The notes under the pieces are model-generated. The model made no database searches. It worked only from the letters and a program-made list of their open reading frames with translations, and had not been told where the DNA came from. This document shows, piece after piece, positions 36,844 through 48,501 of a stretch of 64,000 nucleotides of DNA (position 1 is its first letter; each line of letters begins with the position of its first letter). Source of the DNA: Paenibacillus vini. Its GTDB lineage: Bacteria > Bacillota > Bacilli > Paenibacillales > Paenibacillaceae. The position numbers and the translations under genes are program-made. The DNA lies in assembly GCF_018403325.1 (NCBI RefSeq), contig NZ_BOSL01000023.1, forward strand, positions 1 through 64,000, written 5' to 3'.

Positions 36844-37314
36844 ATGCCACGCAAAGGTCCAGTTACAAAGAGAGATGTGTTGCCAGATCCGGTGTATAAC
36901 AGCAAGCTTGTTACTCGTCTGATCAACCGCATCATGCTCGACGGTAAACGTGGAGTTGCTCAAAGCATTCTGTACAATGCGTTCAACCTGATTCAAGAAC
37001 GTACGGGTAATGACCCAATGGAAGTATTTGAAGCAGCTTTGAAAAATATCATGCCTGTATTGGAAGTTAAAGCTCGCCGTGTGGGCGGTGCCAACTACCA
37101 AGTACCTATCGAAGTTAAGCCAGAAAGACGTACATCCTTGGGATTACGTTGGCTCGTAAACTACTCCCGCAACCGCGGTGAGAAAACGATGGAAGAGCGT
37201 TTGGCTGCTGAGATCATCGACGCATCCAACAACACAGGCGCTTCCGTTAAGAAACGCGAAGATACGCACAAAATGGCCGAAGCGAACAAAGCGTTCGCAC
37301 ACTACCGCTGGTAG
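36844..37314 (+). CDS. rpsG: 30S ribosomal protein S7
   Basis: A 156-residue primary binder of the 16S 3' domain, beginning [23 protein letters not shown]. The conserved [11 protein letters not shown] segment is at about 80-90. ATG 36844 follows AAAGGGGG. Length is normal for the family. Confidence 0.97.
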   Translation: MPRKGPVTKRDVLPDPVYNSKLVTRLINRIMLDGKRGVAQSILYNAFNLIQERTGNDPMEVFEAALKNIMPVLEVKARRVGGANYQVPIEVKPERRTSLGLRWLVNYSRNRGEKTMEERLAAEIIDASNNTGASVKKREDTHKMAEANKAFAHYRW

Positions 37315-37358
37315 GATTCGGTTCAACTTAATAAAATATTTTGAAGGGAGACTAATTC

Positions 37359-39437
37359 ATGACAAGAGAGTTCTCCTTGAAAAATACACGTAACATCGGG
37401 ATCATGGCGCATATTGACGCCGGTAAGACAACTACAACGGAACGTATTTTGTTCTATACAGGCATTACGCACAAAATCGGGGAAGTTCACGAGGGTGCTG
37501 CAACAATGGACTGGATGGAGCAAGAGCAGGAGCGCGGGATTACGATTACGTCCGCTGCTACTACCGCTTCCTGGAAGGGTCACCGCGTAAATATCATCGA
37601 TACCCCGGGACACGTTGACTTCACTGTAGAAGTTGAACGTTCCCTACGTGTATTGGACGGGGCAGTAGGCGTTTTCAGTGCGAAGGAAGGCGTTGAGCCT
37701 CAGTCAGAAACTGTTTGGAGACAGGCTGACAAATATAGCGTTCCTCGGATCGCTTATGTAAACAAAATGGATATCATCGGTGCGGACTACCTGAACGTTG
37801 TCAATGATATGCGCGAACGTCTGCAAGCGAATGCGGTTGCGATCCAACTGCCAATCGGTGCAGAAAGCGACTTTGTCGGAATTATCGACATCGTTGAGCA
37901 AAAAGCGTATATGTACAAAGACGACTTGGGCCAAAACATCGAAGAAACCGAAATTCCTGCCGAGTACCAAGCAAAAGTTGAAGAACTTCGCGCGGAACTG
38001 GTAGAAAAGGTTGCCGAGTTGGACGAAGAATTGACTATGAAATACCTTGAAGGTGAAGAAATCACTGTTGAAGAACTGAAAGCAGCTCTTCGTAAAGGTG
38101 TAGTAGAAGTTAAAATCTTCCCTGTAGTGTGCGGTTCTTCTTACCGTAACAAAGGGATCCAGCTCGTATTGGACGCTGTTGTAGATTATCTGCCGGCTCC
38201 AATCGATATCCCGGCCATCAAAGGTCACTTGGATGACGGTACCGAAGTGGAACGTCACTCTTCCGACGAAGAGCCGTTCTCCGCATTGGCATTTAAAATT
38301 ATGACTGACCCTTACGTGGGTAAACTGACGTTCTTCCGCGTGTACTCCGGTATTTTGCAATCCGGTTCGTATGTGCTGAATGCAACAAAGAACAAACGTG
38401 AGCGGATCGGACGTATCCTGCAAATGCATGCCAACACCCGTAAAGAAATCACCGAAGTTTATTCCGGTGATATTGCGGCAGCCGTAGGTTTGAAAGATAC
38501 GGGAACAGGTGATACACTGTGTGATGAGAAGGCTCCGGTTATTCTCGAATCCATGAACTTCCCTGATCCGGTTATCGAAATCGCGGTTGAGCCTAAAACG
38601 AAAGCCGACCAAGACAAAATGGGCGTTGCTCTCGGTAAATTGACTGAAGAAGATCCTACGCTCCGTGCTCATACGGACGAAGAAACGGGTCAAACGATCC
38701 TTGCTGGTATGGGTGAGCTTCACCTGGATATCATCATCGACCGGATGCGCCGCGAATTCAAAGTTGAGACTAACGTAGGTAAACCTCAGGTTGCTTACCG
38801 TGAAACGTTCAAAGCTCCGGCTCGCGTTGAAGGTAAATTCGTTCGCCAATCCGGTGGTCGTGGTCAATACGGTCACGTTTGGGTTGAGTTCGAACCACTG
38901 GAAGCAGGTAGCGGTAACCAGTTCGAGAGCAAGATCGTCGGCGGTTCCGTACCTAGAGAATACATCGCGCCTGCTCAGCAAGGTATTGAAGAAGCCATGA
39001 AGAATGGTGTCCTTGCAGGCTTCCCATTGGTAGACGTTAAAGCAACCATCGTTGATGGTTCTTACCATGACGTTGACTCCAGTGAAATGGCGTTTAAGAT
39101 TGCCGGTTCCATGGCGCTTAAAGCAGCCAAGGAAAAGTGCCAAGCAGTTCTGCTTGAGCCAATCATGAAAGTTGAAGTAACGGTTCCTGAGGAGTACATG
39201 GGCGACGTTATGGGTATGCTGAACTCCCGCCGCGGACGGATCGAAGGTATGGATTCCCGTGGGGGCGCGCAAATTATCCGTGCTAAAGTACCTCTCTCCG
39301 AAATGTTCGGTTACTCGACTACCCTGCGTTCCGGTACACAAGGACGCGGCGTATTCTCGATGGAGCTTTCTCACTATGAAGAAGTTCCTAAGACTATCGC
39401 TGAAGAAATCGTGTCCAAGAACAAGGGCGGAGAATAA
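37359..39437 (+). CDS. fusA: Elongation factor G
   Basis: A 692-residue GTPase that drives ribosomal translocation. Domain I has [13 protein letters not shown] (G1), RGITITSAA (switch I/G2), DTPGHVDF (G3) and NKMD (G4); domains III-V follow at the usual length. GAAGGGAG precedes ATG 37359. Fusidic acid contacts are in the normal range as far as can be read. Confidence 0.98.
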   Translation: MTREFSLKNTRNIGIMAHIDAGKTTTTERILFYTGITHKIGEVHEGAATMDWMEQEQERGITITSAATTASWKGHRVNIIDTPGHVDFTVEVERSLRVLDGAVGVFSAKEGVEPQSETVWRQADKYSVPRIAYVNKMDIIGADYLNVVNDMRERLQANAVAIQLPIGAESDFVGIIDIVEQKAYMYKDDLGQNIEETEIPAEYQAKVEELRAELVEKVAELDEELTMKYLEGEEITVEELKAALRKGVVEVKIFPVVCGSSYRNKGIQLVLDAVVDYLPAPIDIPAIKGHLDDGTEVERHSSDEEPFSALAFKIMTDPYVGKLTFFRVYSGILQSGSYVLNATKNKRERIGRILQMHANTRKEITEVYSGDIAAAVGLKDTGTGDTLCDEKAPVILESMNFPDPVIEIAVEPKTKADQDKMGVALGKLTEEDPTLRAHTDEETGQTILAGMGELHLDIIIDRMRREFKVETNVGKPQVAYRETFKAPARVEGKFVRQSGGRGQYGHVWVEFEPLEAGSGNQFESKIVGGSVPREYIAPAQQGIEEAMKNGVLAGFPLVDVKATIVDGSYHDVDSSEMAFKIAGSMALKAAKEKCQAVLLEPIMKVEVTVPEEYMGDVMGMLNSRRGRIEGMDSRGGAQIIRAKVPLSEMFGYSTTLRSGTQGRGVFSMELSHYEEVPKTIAEEIVSKNKGGE

Positions 39438-39541
39438 ATTTCAGTACCTACTGACCGGGGAATCTTTGGAACCTGTTTAGGGGATGGATTCCCTGGTTAG
39501 TCCAACATAACAATCCATATTTTAAGGAGGAAATGTTTAAA

Positions 39542-40732
39542 ATGGCAAAGGCTAAATACGAACGTACAAAACCGCATGTTAACATCGGTACTATCGGTCA
39601 CGTCGACCATGGTAAAACAACTCTGACTGCAGCCATCACGACTGTATTGTCTACCACATATGGCGGTGCTGCTGTAGCATTCGACCAAATCGACAAAGCT
39701 CCAGAAGAGCGCGAGCGCGGTATCACAATCTCGACGTCCCACGTTGAGTATGAAACTCCTAACCGCCACTATGCACACGTTGACTGCCCAGGGCACGCCG
39801 ACTATGTTAAAAACATGATCACTGGCGCTGCACAAATGGACGGAGCGATTCTGGTTGTATCCGCAGCTGACGGCCCAATGCCGCAAACTCGCGAGCACAT
39901 CCTGTTGTCCCGTAACGTAGGCGTTCCTTACATCGTTGTATTCTTGAACAAATGCGACATGGTTGAAGACGCTGAATTGATCGAACTCGTTGAAATGGAA
40001 GTTCGCGACCTGCTTAACGAATATGAGTTCCCTGGCGATGACACTCCAATCATCCAAGGTTCCGCTCGTGAAGCTCTTCAAAACCCTACTGGTGACTGGG
40101 CTAAGAAAATCGTTGAAATGTTCGAAATCATCGACGAGTACATTCCGCTTCCAGAGCGTCCAGTGGACAAACCGTTCCTGATGCCTGTCGAAGACGTGTT
40201 CTCCATCACTGGCCGTGGTACTGTTGCTACAGGTCGTGTAGAGCGCGGTACTGTTAAAGTCGGCGACGAAATCGAAATCGTGGGTATCCGCGAAGAAACT
40301 AAGAAATCGGTTGTTACAGGCGTTGAAATGTTCCGTAAATTGCTCGATTCCGCTGAAGCGGGCGACAACATCGGCGCATTGCTCCGCGGTGTAGACCGTG
40401 CTCAAATCGAACGCGGCCAAGTATTGGCAAAGCCAGCTTCCGTTAATCCGCATACTGAGTTTTCCGCTCAAGTATACGTATTGACTAAAGAAGAAGGCGG
40501 ACGTCATAAGCCTTTCTTCACTGGCTACCGTCCACAATTCTATTTCCGTACAACTGACGTAACAGGTGTTATCAACCTGCCAGAAGGTACTGAAATGGTT
40601 ATGCCTGGTGACAACATCGAAGTTACTGTTCAACTGATCAACCCGATCGCTATCGAAGAAGGAACTCGTTTCTCCATTCGTGAAGGCGGCCGTACAGTTG
40701 GATCCGGTGCCGTTGTTAAAATCAGCAAATAA
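39542..40732 (+). CDS. tuf: Elongation factor Tu
   Basis: A 396-residue GTPase that delivers aminoacyl-tRNA. G1 is [10 protein letters not shown]3 DCPGHADY with the catalytic histidine, and G4 NKCD. Codon use is highly biased, as expected for one of the most abundant proteins. ATG 39542 follows AAGGAGGAAA. A terminator ends the str operon. No second tuf copy is in the window. Confidence 0.98.
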   Translation: MAKAKYERTKPHVNIGTIGHVDHGKTTLTAAITTVLSTTYGGAAVAFDQIDKAPEERERGITISTSHVEYETPNRHYAHVDCPGHADYVKNMITGAAQMDGAILVVSAADGPMPQTREHILLSRNVGVPYIVVFLNKCDMVEDAELIELVEMEVRDLLNEYEFPGDDTPIIQGSAREALQNPTGDWAKKIVEMFEIIDEYIPLPERPVDKPFLMPVEDVFSITGRGTVATGRVERGTVKVGDEIEIVGIREETKKSVVTGVEMFRKLLDSAEAGDNIGALLRGVDRAQIERGQVLAKPASVNPHTEFSAQVYVLTKEEGGRHKPFFTGYRPQFYFRTTDVTGVINLPEGTEMVMPGDNIEVTVQLINPIAIEEGTRFSIREGGRTVGSGAVVKISK

Positions 40733-40753
40733 TAAAGCAATTTATTGCTTGAG

Positions 40754-40786
40754 AGATCCGTTCCTTAGGGGACGGATCTTTTTTTA
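40754..40786 (+). terminator. Terminator of the str operon
   Basis: AGATCCGT-T-CC with GGG-ACGGATCT, a short loop and seven T residues, directly after tuf. Confidence 0.9.
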
Positions 40787-40810
40787 TATTACAGTTGATA
40801 AAATCGTCCA

Positions 40811-40842
40811 ATTCGACATTTAGTGCAATAAATATGTCGAAT
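40811..40842. promoter_or_regulatory. Inverted repeat, possible operator of the HemAT gene
   Basis: ATTCGACAT (40811-40819) and ATGTCGAAT (40834-40842) form an exact 9-bp inverted repeat with TTA/TAA continuing inward. It ends 16 bp upstream of the -35 box. The bound regulator is unknown. Confidence 0.5.
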
Positions 40843-40858
40843 AATGTAGAAATTTATC

Positions 40859-40887
40859 TTTACAGTGATTTTTAGCACAGTTATAAT
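40859..40887 (+). promoter_or_regulatory. Sigma-A promoter of the HemAT gene
   Basis: TTTACA (40859-40864), 17 bp, TATAAT (40882-40887), 48 bp before the start codon. Confidence 0.8.
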
Positions 40888-40935
40888 TCTCTCATTAAGA
40901 TCATCAGACATCCCCAAAGAGAGGATAAACACTCG

Positions 40936-42279
40936 ATGAAATGCCCCTTTTCTTTTCTAAGCCGCCCATCATCCCCCTCTGCACAAGCCAACCATTACAA
41001 TTATTCCGCTTCCGTTGTCAAACCGGATTGGGTATGGGACGAAAACCAGCTTGTTATCGACGGACAGACCGAGATAAATGAGCAATTGAGAATGATTGAT
41101 TTTCATGAAGGGGATATTCACCTGCTCCATCATATGAGACCTATGATCTCTAGAAAGATCGACTGGATTGTGGATTCTTTTTATCAGTCGGTGCTGGATG
41201 TATCCAAGCTAGAGGAAATCATTAAAGAACACAGCACGGTTGAAAAACTGAAGGAAACCCTAAGAGAACATCTGCTTGATATGTTCAGTGGGAATGTCGA
41301 TCAAGCATTTATTATGAAACGGCTAAAAATCGCTAAAGTCCATAAGCGCGTCGGATTGGAGCCAAAATGGTATCTATCGGCATTTCAAAATCTGCAAAAT
41401 GCGTTTTTGCAGACAATTTACCAGGAAGTTAAAGACGAACAGCTTCTTTTGCAAATGGTGCGGACAACGACAAAGCTGTTAAACCTAGAACAGCAGCTGG
41501 TGTTGGAAGCTTATGAAAAGGAGAACATCCTTGAGAAAGAACAACAATATGAACTGGTGAAAAATGAGTTAAAAAGCAAAATCACCACTTTTAGTGAGGA
41601 GCTTGAAGATTTAAGCTTAGGAACGAACGCAGCCGTTGAAGAGCTGGTAACCAGTAGCAATGAGGTGAGTATGTCCATCCGGAATTCTTCAAAGACCGCC
41701 TCAAATACAAGAGAACAGGCTGAAGAGGGAAGAGACATTTTGCAGCTTCTACAGGAGCACATCGGGGTCATTCATGTAAAGACCAGCTCTATGGAAGAAT
41801 CGCTGAAGCATCTTGGACAATCCTCTGCACAAATTAATAAAGTTGTGAGTGCCGTAGAGGACATTGCAAGCCGGATCAAACTTCTATCGTTGAACGCATC
41901 TATAGAAGCGGCAAGAGCTGGTGAACAGGGGTTAGGGTTTGCGATTGTTGCCCGGGAAGTGAACAAGCTATCGGAAGAAGCGAAAAGTACGGTGGTTCAA
42001 ATTGCGGATCTCGCCCATCAATCTGCAGAAATCTCGACCCGAGTCGTACATGCTGTAGAGGAAGTTCGGGGATTGGCGGAACAAGGGAAAGCGCAATCGA
42101 AGGAAAGCGGAGACATGTTTATCCATATCTTGAACTCGATGAAGAATAGTGCGGAGGATATTATATTGTTAGAAGAACAAATCCGCGAATTGATTACTAC
42201 TATAGAAGGAATCGGATCATCTACGGCCACAGTCGCAGAGTCGGTGGAACGCCTGAACAGAATTTCCCTGAATTTATAA
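40936..42279 (+). CDS. hemAT: Globin-coupled heme chemoreceptor (HemAT type)
   Basis: A 447-residue soluble methyl-accepting chemotaxis protein that should sense oxygen through heme. Residues of about 30-185 match the protoglobin-type sensor domain; the proximal histidine lies in IAKVHKRVGLEPKWY (near 135). After a helical linker, the signalling domain (about 220-447) has the hairpin tip IKLLSLNASIEAARAGEQG and FAIVAREVNKLSEEAKS, which contact CheA and CheW. There is no membrane segment. The N-terminal MKCPFSFLSRPS stretch is extra. AGAGG lies 11 nt before ATG 40936. The gene has its own promoter and terminator and is set between the str and S10 operons, an unrelated context. Confidence 0.92.
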   Translation: MKCPFSFLSRPSSPSAQANHYNYSASVVKPDWVWDENQLVIDGQTEINEQLRMIDFHEGDIHLLHHMRPMISRKIDWIVDSFYQSVLDVSKLEEIIKEHSTVEKLKETLREHLLDMFSGNVDQAFIMKRLKIAKVHKRVGLEPKWYLSAFQNLQNAFLQTIYQEVKDEQLLLQMVRTTTKLLNLEQQLVLEAYEKENILEKEQQYELVKNELKSKITTFSEELEDLSLGTNAAVEELVTSSNEVSMSIRNSSKTASNTREQAEEGRDILQLLQEHIGVIHVKTSSMEESLKHLGQSSAQINKVVSAVEDIASRIKLLSLNASIEAARAGEQGLGFAIVAREVNKLSEEAKSTVVQIADLAHQSAEISTRVVHAVEEVRGLAEQGKAQSKESGDMFIHILNSMKNSAEDIILLEEQIRELITTIEGIGSSTATVAESVERLNRISLNL

Positions 42280-42291
42280 TAGAAGTTAAAT

Positions 42292-42322
42292 GGCGTATTT
42301 CCTTGAGAAATGCGCCTTTTTT
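42292..42322 (+). terminator. Terminator of the HemAT gene
   Basis: GGCGTATTTC pairs with GAAATGCGCC (one G-U) around a short loop, followed by six T residues. Confidence 0.88.
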
Positions 42323-42384
42323 GAATATTAGAACGGGGAGTAAATACCCATGAAAAACCACAATAAAAACTTTTGTATAAAAGC

Positions 42385-42413
42385 TTGCAAAGCGCCCGCC
42401 TTTTCTATATAAT
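42385..42413 (+). promoter_or_regulatory. Promoter of the S10 operon
   Basis: TTGCAA (42385-42390), 17 bp, TATAAT (42408-42413). A leader of about 130 nt with G+C-rich pairing potential near 42463-42494 precedes rpsJ. Confidence 0.78.
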
Positions 42414-42448
42414 AATGAATGTTGTTCTGTGACGTTGCGATGATGTGA

Positions 42449-42859
<411 letters not shown>

Positions 42860-42902
42860 TACCCAATAAGCATTGGAATAGGAAAGGAAAAGAGGTGTCA
42901 AC

Positions 42903-43526
42903 ATGAAAGGTATCTTAGGGAAAAAGCTTGGAATGACTCAAGTGTTTACTCCGGAAGGGAATGTTATTCCTGTAACGGTTATTGAGGCGAGCGGTAACGT
43001 TGTTCTGCAAAAGAAAGATCTGGAGAACGACGGCTACGAAGCCATTCAAATCGGTTACTCCGATAAGAAAGAATCTAGAACTACTAAGCCTGAAGCAGGT
43101 CATGCTAAAAAGGCAAACGCAACGCCTAAGCGCTACGTTCGCGAAATTCGCGGTGTTGATCTTGCAGGATATGAAGTTGGCCAAGAGGTCAAAGTCGATA
43201 TGTTTGCAGAAGGCGAATTTGTTGACGTAACTGGTATTTCGAAAGGTAAAGGGTTCCAAGGCGTTATCAAACGCTGGGGACAAAGCCGCGGCCCTATGGC
43301 GCACGGTTCCCGTTATCATCGTAGACCAGGTTCCATGGGTTCCATTCAAGCGAACCGCGTTCCTAAAGGCAAACGCCTTCCAGGACATATGGGTAACGAA
43401 ACAGTTACTATTCAGAACCTTGAAGTGATCAGAGTGGACGCTGAACGTAATGTTTTGCTCGTTAAAGGCTCGATCCCAGGTCCTAAAAACAGCTTCGTAA
43501 AAATCAAACAAACTCTTAAGAAATAA
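42903..43526 (+). CDS. rplC: 50S ribosomal protein L3
   Basis: A 207-residue early-assembly protein reaching the peptidyl transferase centre. [15 protein letters not shown] at the start and the [13 protein letters not shown] loop (about 138-150) are typical. GAAAAGAGGTG lies before ATG 42903. Confidence 0.98.
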   Translation: MKGILGKKLGMTQVFTPEGNVIPVTVIEASGNVVLQKKDLENDGYEAIQIGYSDKKESRTTKPEAGHAKKANATPKRYVREIRGVDLAGYEVGQEVKVDMFAEGEFVDVTGISKGKGFQGVIKRWGQSRGPMAHGSRYHRRPGSMGSIQANRVPKGKRLPGHMGNETVTIQNLEVIRVDAERNVLLVKGSIPGPKNSFVKIKQTLKK

Positions 43527-43552
43527 TTGACTGAAGAAAGGAGGAACAACAA

Positions 43553-44176
43553 ATGCCAAAAGTAGCACTTTTTAATGTCAGCGGTAGCCAAGTAGGCGAA
43601 GTTGAACTGAACGACGCGGTATTCGGCATCGAGCCAAATACACATGTTCTGCATGAAGCAGTCGTTATGCAACGCGCTTCCCTGCGTTTTGGTACCCATA
43701 AAGTAAAAGGACGCTCCGAAGTTCGCGGCGGCGGTCGTAAACCTTGGAAACAAAAAGGAACGGGCCGTGCTCGTCAAGGCTCCATTCGCTCCCCGCAATG
43801 GGTAGGCGGCGGTGTGGTATTCGGACCAACTCCGCGCAGCTATTCTTATAAATTGCCGAAGAAAGTACGTCGTTTGGCGATTAAATCGGCTTTGTCTTCG
43901 AAAGTGATCGATCAGGATATCATCGTTCTTGATGCATTGAGCCTGAGCGCACCTAAGACAAAAGAATTCGCAGCGATTTTGAACAACCTGAAAGTAGATC
44001 GTAAAGCTCTCGTTGTAGCTCCTTCTTATGACGACAACGTAGCGCTTTCCGCTCGCAACATTCCTGGTGTGAAATTCGTAGCGGCCGACGGCATTAATGT
44101 TCTTGACGTGCTGACGCACGACAAACTGATCATTACGAAGGAAGCAGTTCAGAAGGTAGAGGAGGTGCTCGCGTAA
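43553..44176 (+). CDS. rplD: 50S ribosomal protein L4
   Basis: A 207-residue protein lining the exit tunnel. The extended loop with [20 protein letters not shown] (about 60-80), where macrolide-resistance changes arise, is of normal sequence. Its stop overlaps the rplW start (TAATG). Confidence 0.98.
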   Translation: MPKVALFNVSGSQVGEVELNDAVFGIEPNTHVLHEAVVMQRASLRFGTHKVKGRSEVRGGGRKPWKQKGTGRARQGSIRSPQWVGGGVVFGPTPRSYSYKLPKKVRRLAIKSALSSKVIDQDIIVLDALSLSAPKTKEFAAILNNLKVDRKALVVAPSYDDNVALSARNIPGVKFVAADGINVLDVLTHDKLIITKEAVQKVEEVLA

Positions 44177-44466
44177 TGAAAGATCCTCGTGATATTATCA
44201 AGCGCCCGGTGATTACGGAACGTACGGCTGATTACATGAACGAATTGAAATATGTATTCGAAGTGGATATCAAAGCCAACAAGACCGAAATCAAAAAAGC
44301 TGTGGAAGCGATCTTTGGTGTTAAAGTGAGCAATGTGAATACCCTGCGCGTTCCTGCTAAGCCAAAACGTTACGGACGTCACTTCGGATATACTCCGGAA
44401 TGGAAGAAAGCGTTCGTTACTTTGGCGGAAGGCAGCAAACCGCTTGAGTTCTTTGAATCGGTATAA
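44176..44466 (+). CDS. rplW: 50S ribosomal protein L23
   Basis: A 96-residue protein at the tunnel exit that docks trigger factor and SRP. Starts [17 protein letters not shown]. It overlaps rplD by one base, with GGAGGTG inside the end of rplD. Confidence 0.97.
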   Translation: MKDPRDIIKRPVITERTADYMNELKYVFEVDIKANKTEIKKAVEAIFGVKVSNVNTLRVPAKPKRYGRHFGYTPEWKKAFVTLAEGSKPLEFFESV

Positions 44467-44493
44467 AATCGTTAAAGTAAGGAGGGAAATCTA

Positions 44494-45324
44494 GTGCCTA
44501 TCAAAAAGTATAAACCGACATCTCCGGCAAGACGCGGCATGTCCGTGTCTACGTTCGAAGAAATCACTACGGATACACCGGAAAAATCGTTGTTGGCTCC
44601 GCTGAGCAAAACGGCTGGCCGCAACAACCAAGGTAAAATTACGGTTCGTCACCATGGCGGCGGACACAAACGTAAATACCGGATTATCGACTTCAAACGG
44701 AACAAAGACGGAATTCCAGGTAAAGTTGCTACAATCGAGTACGACCCGAACCGGACTTCCAACATCGCTTTGATCCACTATGCCGATGGTGAAAAACGCT
44801 ACATTCTGGCTCCTAAAGGCCTGAAAGTGGGCGACATGATCGAATCCGGCGTTGGCTCCGATATCAAAATCGGTAACGCAATGCCGCTCGAAAACATTCC
44901 AGTAGGTACAGTTATCCACAACATTGAGCTGAAGCCTGGCAAAGGCGGACAACTCGTACGCGCAGCTGGTACAGAAGCACAATTGCTTGGTAAAGAAGAA
45001 AAATACGTAACGATCCGCCTGTCTTCCGGCGAAGTTCGTAAAGTTCTCAAGGTTTGCCGCGCTACTATCGGCGCTGTAGGCAACGGAGACCACGAACTCG
45101 TGAAGATTGGTAAAGCAGGCCGTAGCCGCTGGCTTGGACAACGTCCTGAAGTGCGCGGTGTCGTCATGAACCCTAACGATCACCCACACGGTGGTGGTGA
45201 AGGTCGCGCTCCGATCGGTCGTAAATCGCCATTGTCTCCTTGGGGCAAACCAACCCTTGGCTACAAAACGCGTAAAAAGGACAAAGCGTCTGATAAATAT
45301 ATCGTTCGCCGCCGTACGAAGTAA
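44494..45324 (+). CDS. rplB: 50S ribosomal protein L2
   Basis: A 276-residue protein near the peptidyl transferase centre and at the subunit interface. It starts at GTG 44494 ([16 protein letters not shown]) after AAGGAGGG. The essential histidine region [20 protein letters not shown] near 225-245 is intact. Confidence 0.98.
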   Translation: MPIKKYKPTSPARRGMSVSTFEEITTDTPEKSLLAPLSKTAGRNNQGKITVRHHGGGHKRKYRIIDFKRNKDGIPGKVATIEYDPNRTSNIALIHYADGEKRYILAPKGLKVGDMIESGVGSDIKIGNAMPLENIPVGTVIHNIELKPGKGGQLVRAAGTEAQLLGKEEKYVTIRLSSGEVRKVLKVCRATIGAVGNGDHELVKIGKAGRSRWLGQRPEVRGVVMNPNDHPHGGGEGRAPIGRKSPLSPWGKPTLGYKTRKKDKASDKYIVRRRTK

Positions 45325-45400
45325 TCCGCACTCTGCGGATCACTTCGCGGTAGTGGATGAAAGATCGAAACAAGCAGCGTAACGAAGGGAGGATAAAGAA

Positions 45401-45679
45401 ATGAGTCGCAGTCTTAAAAAAGGGCCATTTATCGATGGATACCTGCTCAAGAAAGTGGAAGAAGTGAACGGTTCTAACAAGAAAGTCGTGATCAAAACTT
45501 GGTCCCGTCGTTCTACAATCTTCCCGCAATTCATTGGCCACACGTTCGGCGTATATGACGGCCGCAAACATGTACCGGTATATGTAACCGAGGATATGGT
45601 AGGACATAAACTGGGCGAGTTTGCTCCAACCCGTACCTACAAAGGTCATACGGACGACGATAAGAAAACGAGACGTTAA
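45401..45679 (+). CDS. rpsS: 30S ribosomal protein S19
   Basis: A 92-residue protein of the 30S head. [18 protein letters not shown] and the [15 protein letters not shown] tail are diagnostic. GAAGGGAGGA precedes the ATG. Confidence 0.98.
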   Translation: MSRSLKKGPFIDGYLLKKVEEVNGSNKKVVIKTWSRRSTIFPQFIGHTFGVYDGRKHVPVYVTEDMVGHKLGEFAPTRTYKGHTDDDKKTRR

Positions 45680-45714
45680 TCGATAAGTTCTTCGTTTGAG
45701 AGGAGGTAACACAC

Positions 45715-46047
45715 ATGGAAGCAAAAGCACATGCAAGGTCTATCCGCATTGCCCCGCGTAAAGTTCAACTCGTTGTTGACTTGATCCGCGGCAAGCAAGT
45801 TGGCGAAGCTATCGCGATTCTCCGCCATACTCCAAAGGCGGCTTCCCCGGTTGTGGAGAAGCTTTTGAACTCGGCGATTGCCAATGCTGAACATAACTAT
45901 TCTCTGGATGTTAATAAATTGGTTATTTCGCAAGCTTACGTAAACCAAGGTCCGACTATGAAACGTTTCCGTCCTCGTGCAATGGGACGCGCAAGCCGGA
46001 TCAACAAACGCACCAGCCACATCACATTGGTGGTATCCGAAAAATAA
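45715..46047 (+). CDS. rplV: 50S ribosomal protein L22
   Basis: A 110-residue tunnel protein. The beta-hairpin [20 protein letters not shown] (about 80-100), the macrolide-related loop, is intact. AGAGGAGGT lies upstream; rpsC begins 13 nt after the stop. Confidence 0.97.
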   Translation: MEAKAHARSIRIAPRKVQLVVDLIRGKQVGEAIAILRHTPKAASPVVEKLLNSAIANAEHNYSLDVNKLVISQAYVNQGPTMKRFRPRAMGRASRINKRTSHITLVVSEK

Positions 46048-46060
46048 GGAGGGAAAACGT

Positions 46061-46729
46061 GTGGGCCAAAAGGTAAATCCGGTCGGATTACGAGTAGGGA
46101 TTATCCGTGATTGGGAATCCAAATGGTACGCAGGCAAGGATTTCGGTGATCTTTTGCTTGAAGACGTTAAAATTCGTGAACACCTGAAAAATAAACTGAA
46201 AGACTCCGCAGTATCTCGCATTGAAATCGAGAGAGCGGCTAACCGCGTGAACGTTACGATTCATACTGCCAAACCAGGTATGGTAATTGGTAAAGGTGGT
46301 TCGGAGGTTGAAAACCTGCGCAATGAAATCACTAAAATCGCAGGCGGCAAAAAAGTTCACATCAACATTTCTGAAATCAAACACCCTGATCTTGACGCGA
46401 TTCTTGTCGCTGAGAGCATCGCACAACAATTGGAACGTCGCGTTTCTTTCCGTCGTGCGCTCAAACAAGCGATCCAAAGAACTATGCGTTCGGGAGCGAA
46501 AGGGATTAAAACAGCAGTCAGCGGTCGTCTCGGCGGTGCTGAAATTGCTCGTTCGGAAGGCTACAGTGAAGGAACTGTTCCACTTCATACACTCCGCGCC
46601 GACATCGACTACGGTACGGCAGAAGCTCATACGACTTATGGACGTATCGGCGTAAAAGTATGGATCTATCGTGGAGAGGTTCTTCCTACGGCTAAGAAAC
46701 AACAAGCTGTTCAGGAAGGAGGCAACTAA
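46061..46729 (+). CDS. rpsC: 30S ribosomal protein S3
   Basis: A 222-residue protein at the mRNA entry site with helicase-like function. It starts at GTG 46061 ([18 protein letters not shown]) after AAGGAGGG. A KH domain (about 40-105) has the [15 protein letters not shown] motif. It ends two bases before rplP. Confidence 0.97.
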   Translation: MGQKVNPVGLRVGIIRDWESKWYAGKDFGDLLLEDVKIREHLKNKLKDSAVSRIEIERAANRVNVTIHTAKPGMVIGKGGSEVENLRNEITKIAGGKKVHINISEIKHPDLDAILVAESIAQQLERRVSFRRALKQAIQRTMRSGAKGIKTAVSGRLGGAEIARSEGYSEGTVPLHTLRADIDYGTAEAHTTYGRIGVKVWIYRGEVLPTAKKQQAVQEGGN

Positions 46730-46731
46730 TC

Positions 46732-47166
46732 ATGTTGGTACCTAAACGTGTTAAACACCGCAAGCAACAACGCGGTAATATGAGAGGCCAAGCTAAAGGC
46801 GGCACTGAATTGAACTTCGGTGAATACGGCCTGCAAGCTCTTGAGCCAACTTGGATTACAAACCGTCAAATTGAAGCAGCGCGTATTGCGATGACGCGTT
46901 ACATCAAACGGGGCGGTAAAGTATGGATCAAAATTTTCCCTGACAAACCGATTACTCAAAAGCCTCTTGAAGTTCGGATGGGTAGCGGTAAAGGTAACGT
47001 AGAAAAATGGGTCGCAGTTGTGAAACCTGGCAAAATCATGTTTGAGCTTGCCGGTGTATCGGAGGAAATCGCGCGTGAAGCTATGCGTCTTGCCGCCCAC
47101 AAACTGCCGATCAAAACGAAGTTTGTGAAACGTGAAGAATTGGGTGGTGAAGCAAATGAAAGCTAA
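46732..47166 (+). CDS. rplP: 50S ribosomal protein L16
   Basis: A 144-residue protein near the A-site tRNA elbow, beginning [15 protein letters not shown]. Its last codons overlap the start of rpmC by 11 bases. GGAGG within the end of rpsC serves as ribosome binding site. Confidence 0.97.
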   Translation: MLVPKRVKHRKQQRGNMRGQAKGGTELNFGEYGLQALEPTWITNRQIEAARIAMTRYIKRGGKVWIKIFPDKPITQKPLEVRMGSGKGNVEKWVAVVKPGKIMFELAGVSEEIAREAMRLAAHKLPIKTKFVKREELGGEANES

Positions 47167-47356
47167 TGAACTTCGCAACTTAACCACTGCTGAGATTGAA
47201 CAAAAAGTGGCAGGATTTAAAGAAGAACTCTTTAACCTCCGTTTTCAATTGGCCACTGGCCAGCTTGACAACCCGACTCGGATTCGTGACGTGCGTAAGG
47301 AAATAGCTCGTGCTAAAACCGTATTACGTGAAAGAGAACTCGGGATCATTAGTTAA
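47156..47356 (+). CDS. rpmC: 50S ribosomal protein L29
   Basis: A 66-residue, two-helix protein at the tunnel exit, beginning [21 protein letters not shown] 47156 lies inside the 3' end of rplP in another frame, so translation is coupled. The [13 protein letters not shown] segment is conserved. Confidence 0.96.
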   Translation: MKANELRNLTTAEIEQKVAGFKEELFNLRFQLATGQLDNPTRIRDVRKEIARAKTVLRERELGIIS

Positions 47357-47406
47357 TATTGCGCATTGTGAATGCGAAGCGCCTAAGTCCAGGAAGGAGG
47401 CTAACC

Positions 47407-47670
47407 ATGGAAGAACGCAATAGCCGTAAAGTGCAAATCGGTAAAGTTGTCAGCGACAAAATGGATAAAACCATCGTTGTAGCTGTTGAAACCTACAAGA
47501 AGCATGACTTGTACCACAAGCGCATTAAATACACTAAGAAATTTAAAGCGCATGACGAGAACAACACTGCGAAAATCGGTGATACGGTTAAAATTTCCGA
47601 AACTCGTCCATTGTCTAAAGACAAACGCTGGAGACTCGTTGAAGTCGTTGAAAAAGCGATTATTATCTAA
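47407..47670 (+). CDS. rpsQ: 30S ribosomal protein S17
   Basis: An 87-residue OB-fold protein that binds 16S helix 11. [22 protein letters not shown] starts at ATG 47407 after GGAAGGAGG. The [18 protein letters not shown] signature is present. Confidence 0.97.
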   Translation: MEERNSRKVQIGKVVSDKMDKTIVVAVETYKKHDLYHKRIKYTKKFKAHDENNTAKIGDTVKISETRPLSKDKRWRLVEVVEKAIII

Positions 47671-47706
47671 TAGCAGGGAAGCTTAGACTGAAAGGAGGAC
47701 ATTACC

Positions 47707-48075
47707 ATGATTCAACCATTTACACGTTTGCATGTTGCTGACAACTCCGGCGCGAAGGAATTGATGTGTATCCGCGTTTTGGGCGGTACTGGTCGTCGCA
47801 CAGCGCAAATCGGTGATTTGATCGTTTGTTCTGTGAAACAAGCAACACCAGGCGGCGTTGTCAAAAAGGGTGATGTAGTCAGAGCGGTTGTCGTTCGTAC
47901 GAAACGTTCGGTTCGTCGTAAAGACGGTTCTTACATCGCATTCGATGAGAACGCAGCGGTTGTAGTTAAGGATGACAAGAGCCCACGCGGTACTCGTATT
48001 TTCGGACCAGTCGCACGCGAACTTCGCGACAAGGACTTCATGAAAATCGTTTCCTTGGCTCCGGAAGTTATCTAA
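47707..48075 (+). CDS. rplN: 50S ribosomal protein L14
   Basis: A 122-residue protein at the subunit interface, the family's standard length. It begins [26 protein letters not shown] precedes the ATG. Confidence 0.98.
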   Translation: MIQPFTRLHVADNSGAKELMCIRVLGGTGRRTAQIGDLIVCSVKQATPGGVVKKGDVVRAVVVRTKRSVRRKDGSYIAFDENAAVVVKDDKSPRGTRIFGPVARELRDKDFMKIVSLAPEVI

Positions 48076-48114
48076 TTGGAAAACCCCAACCCCGATATAC
48101 AGGAGGTGTAAAGA

Positions 48115-48468
48115 ATGCCTAGACTGAAAAAAGTTCTGGAATCCCATAACAATAAGCTGCATGTCAAAAAGGACGATACGGTCATCGTGATCTCCGGTAA
48201 AGACAAAGGCAAAAAAGGCCGCGTCATCGCCGCTTATCCTCGTGAAAACCGTGTGCTGGTAGAAGGCGTGAATATGGTGAAGAAACATCAAAAACCTAAT
48301 CAGCTGAACCCACAAGGCGGCATCATCGAGAAGGAAGCTCCGATTCATGCATCGAACGTTATGCACGTTGATCCTAAGAGCGGAAAAGTAACTCGTATCG
48401 GTTACAAAGTATTGGACAACGGTAAAAAGGTTCGTGTAGCAAGAAAATCCGGTGAAGTAATCGACTAA
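48115..48468 (+). CDS. rplX: 50S ribosomal protein L24
   Basis: A 117-residue assembly initiator with a KOW motif ([18 protein letters not shown], about 20-38). CAGGAGGTG precedes the ATG. Confidence 0.97.
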   Translation: MPRLKKVLESHNNKLHVKKDDTVIVISGKDKGKKGRVIAAYPRENRVLVEGVNMVKKHQKPNQLNPQGGIIEKEAPIHASNVMHVDPKSGKVTRIGYKVLDNGKKVRVARKSGEVID

Positions 48469-48501
48469 TCCAGGAATGTAAAGAAAGGAGGTACATGATT
48501 C

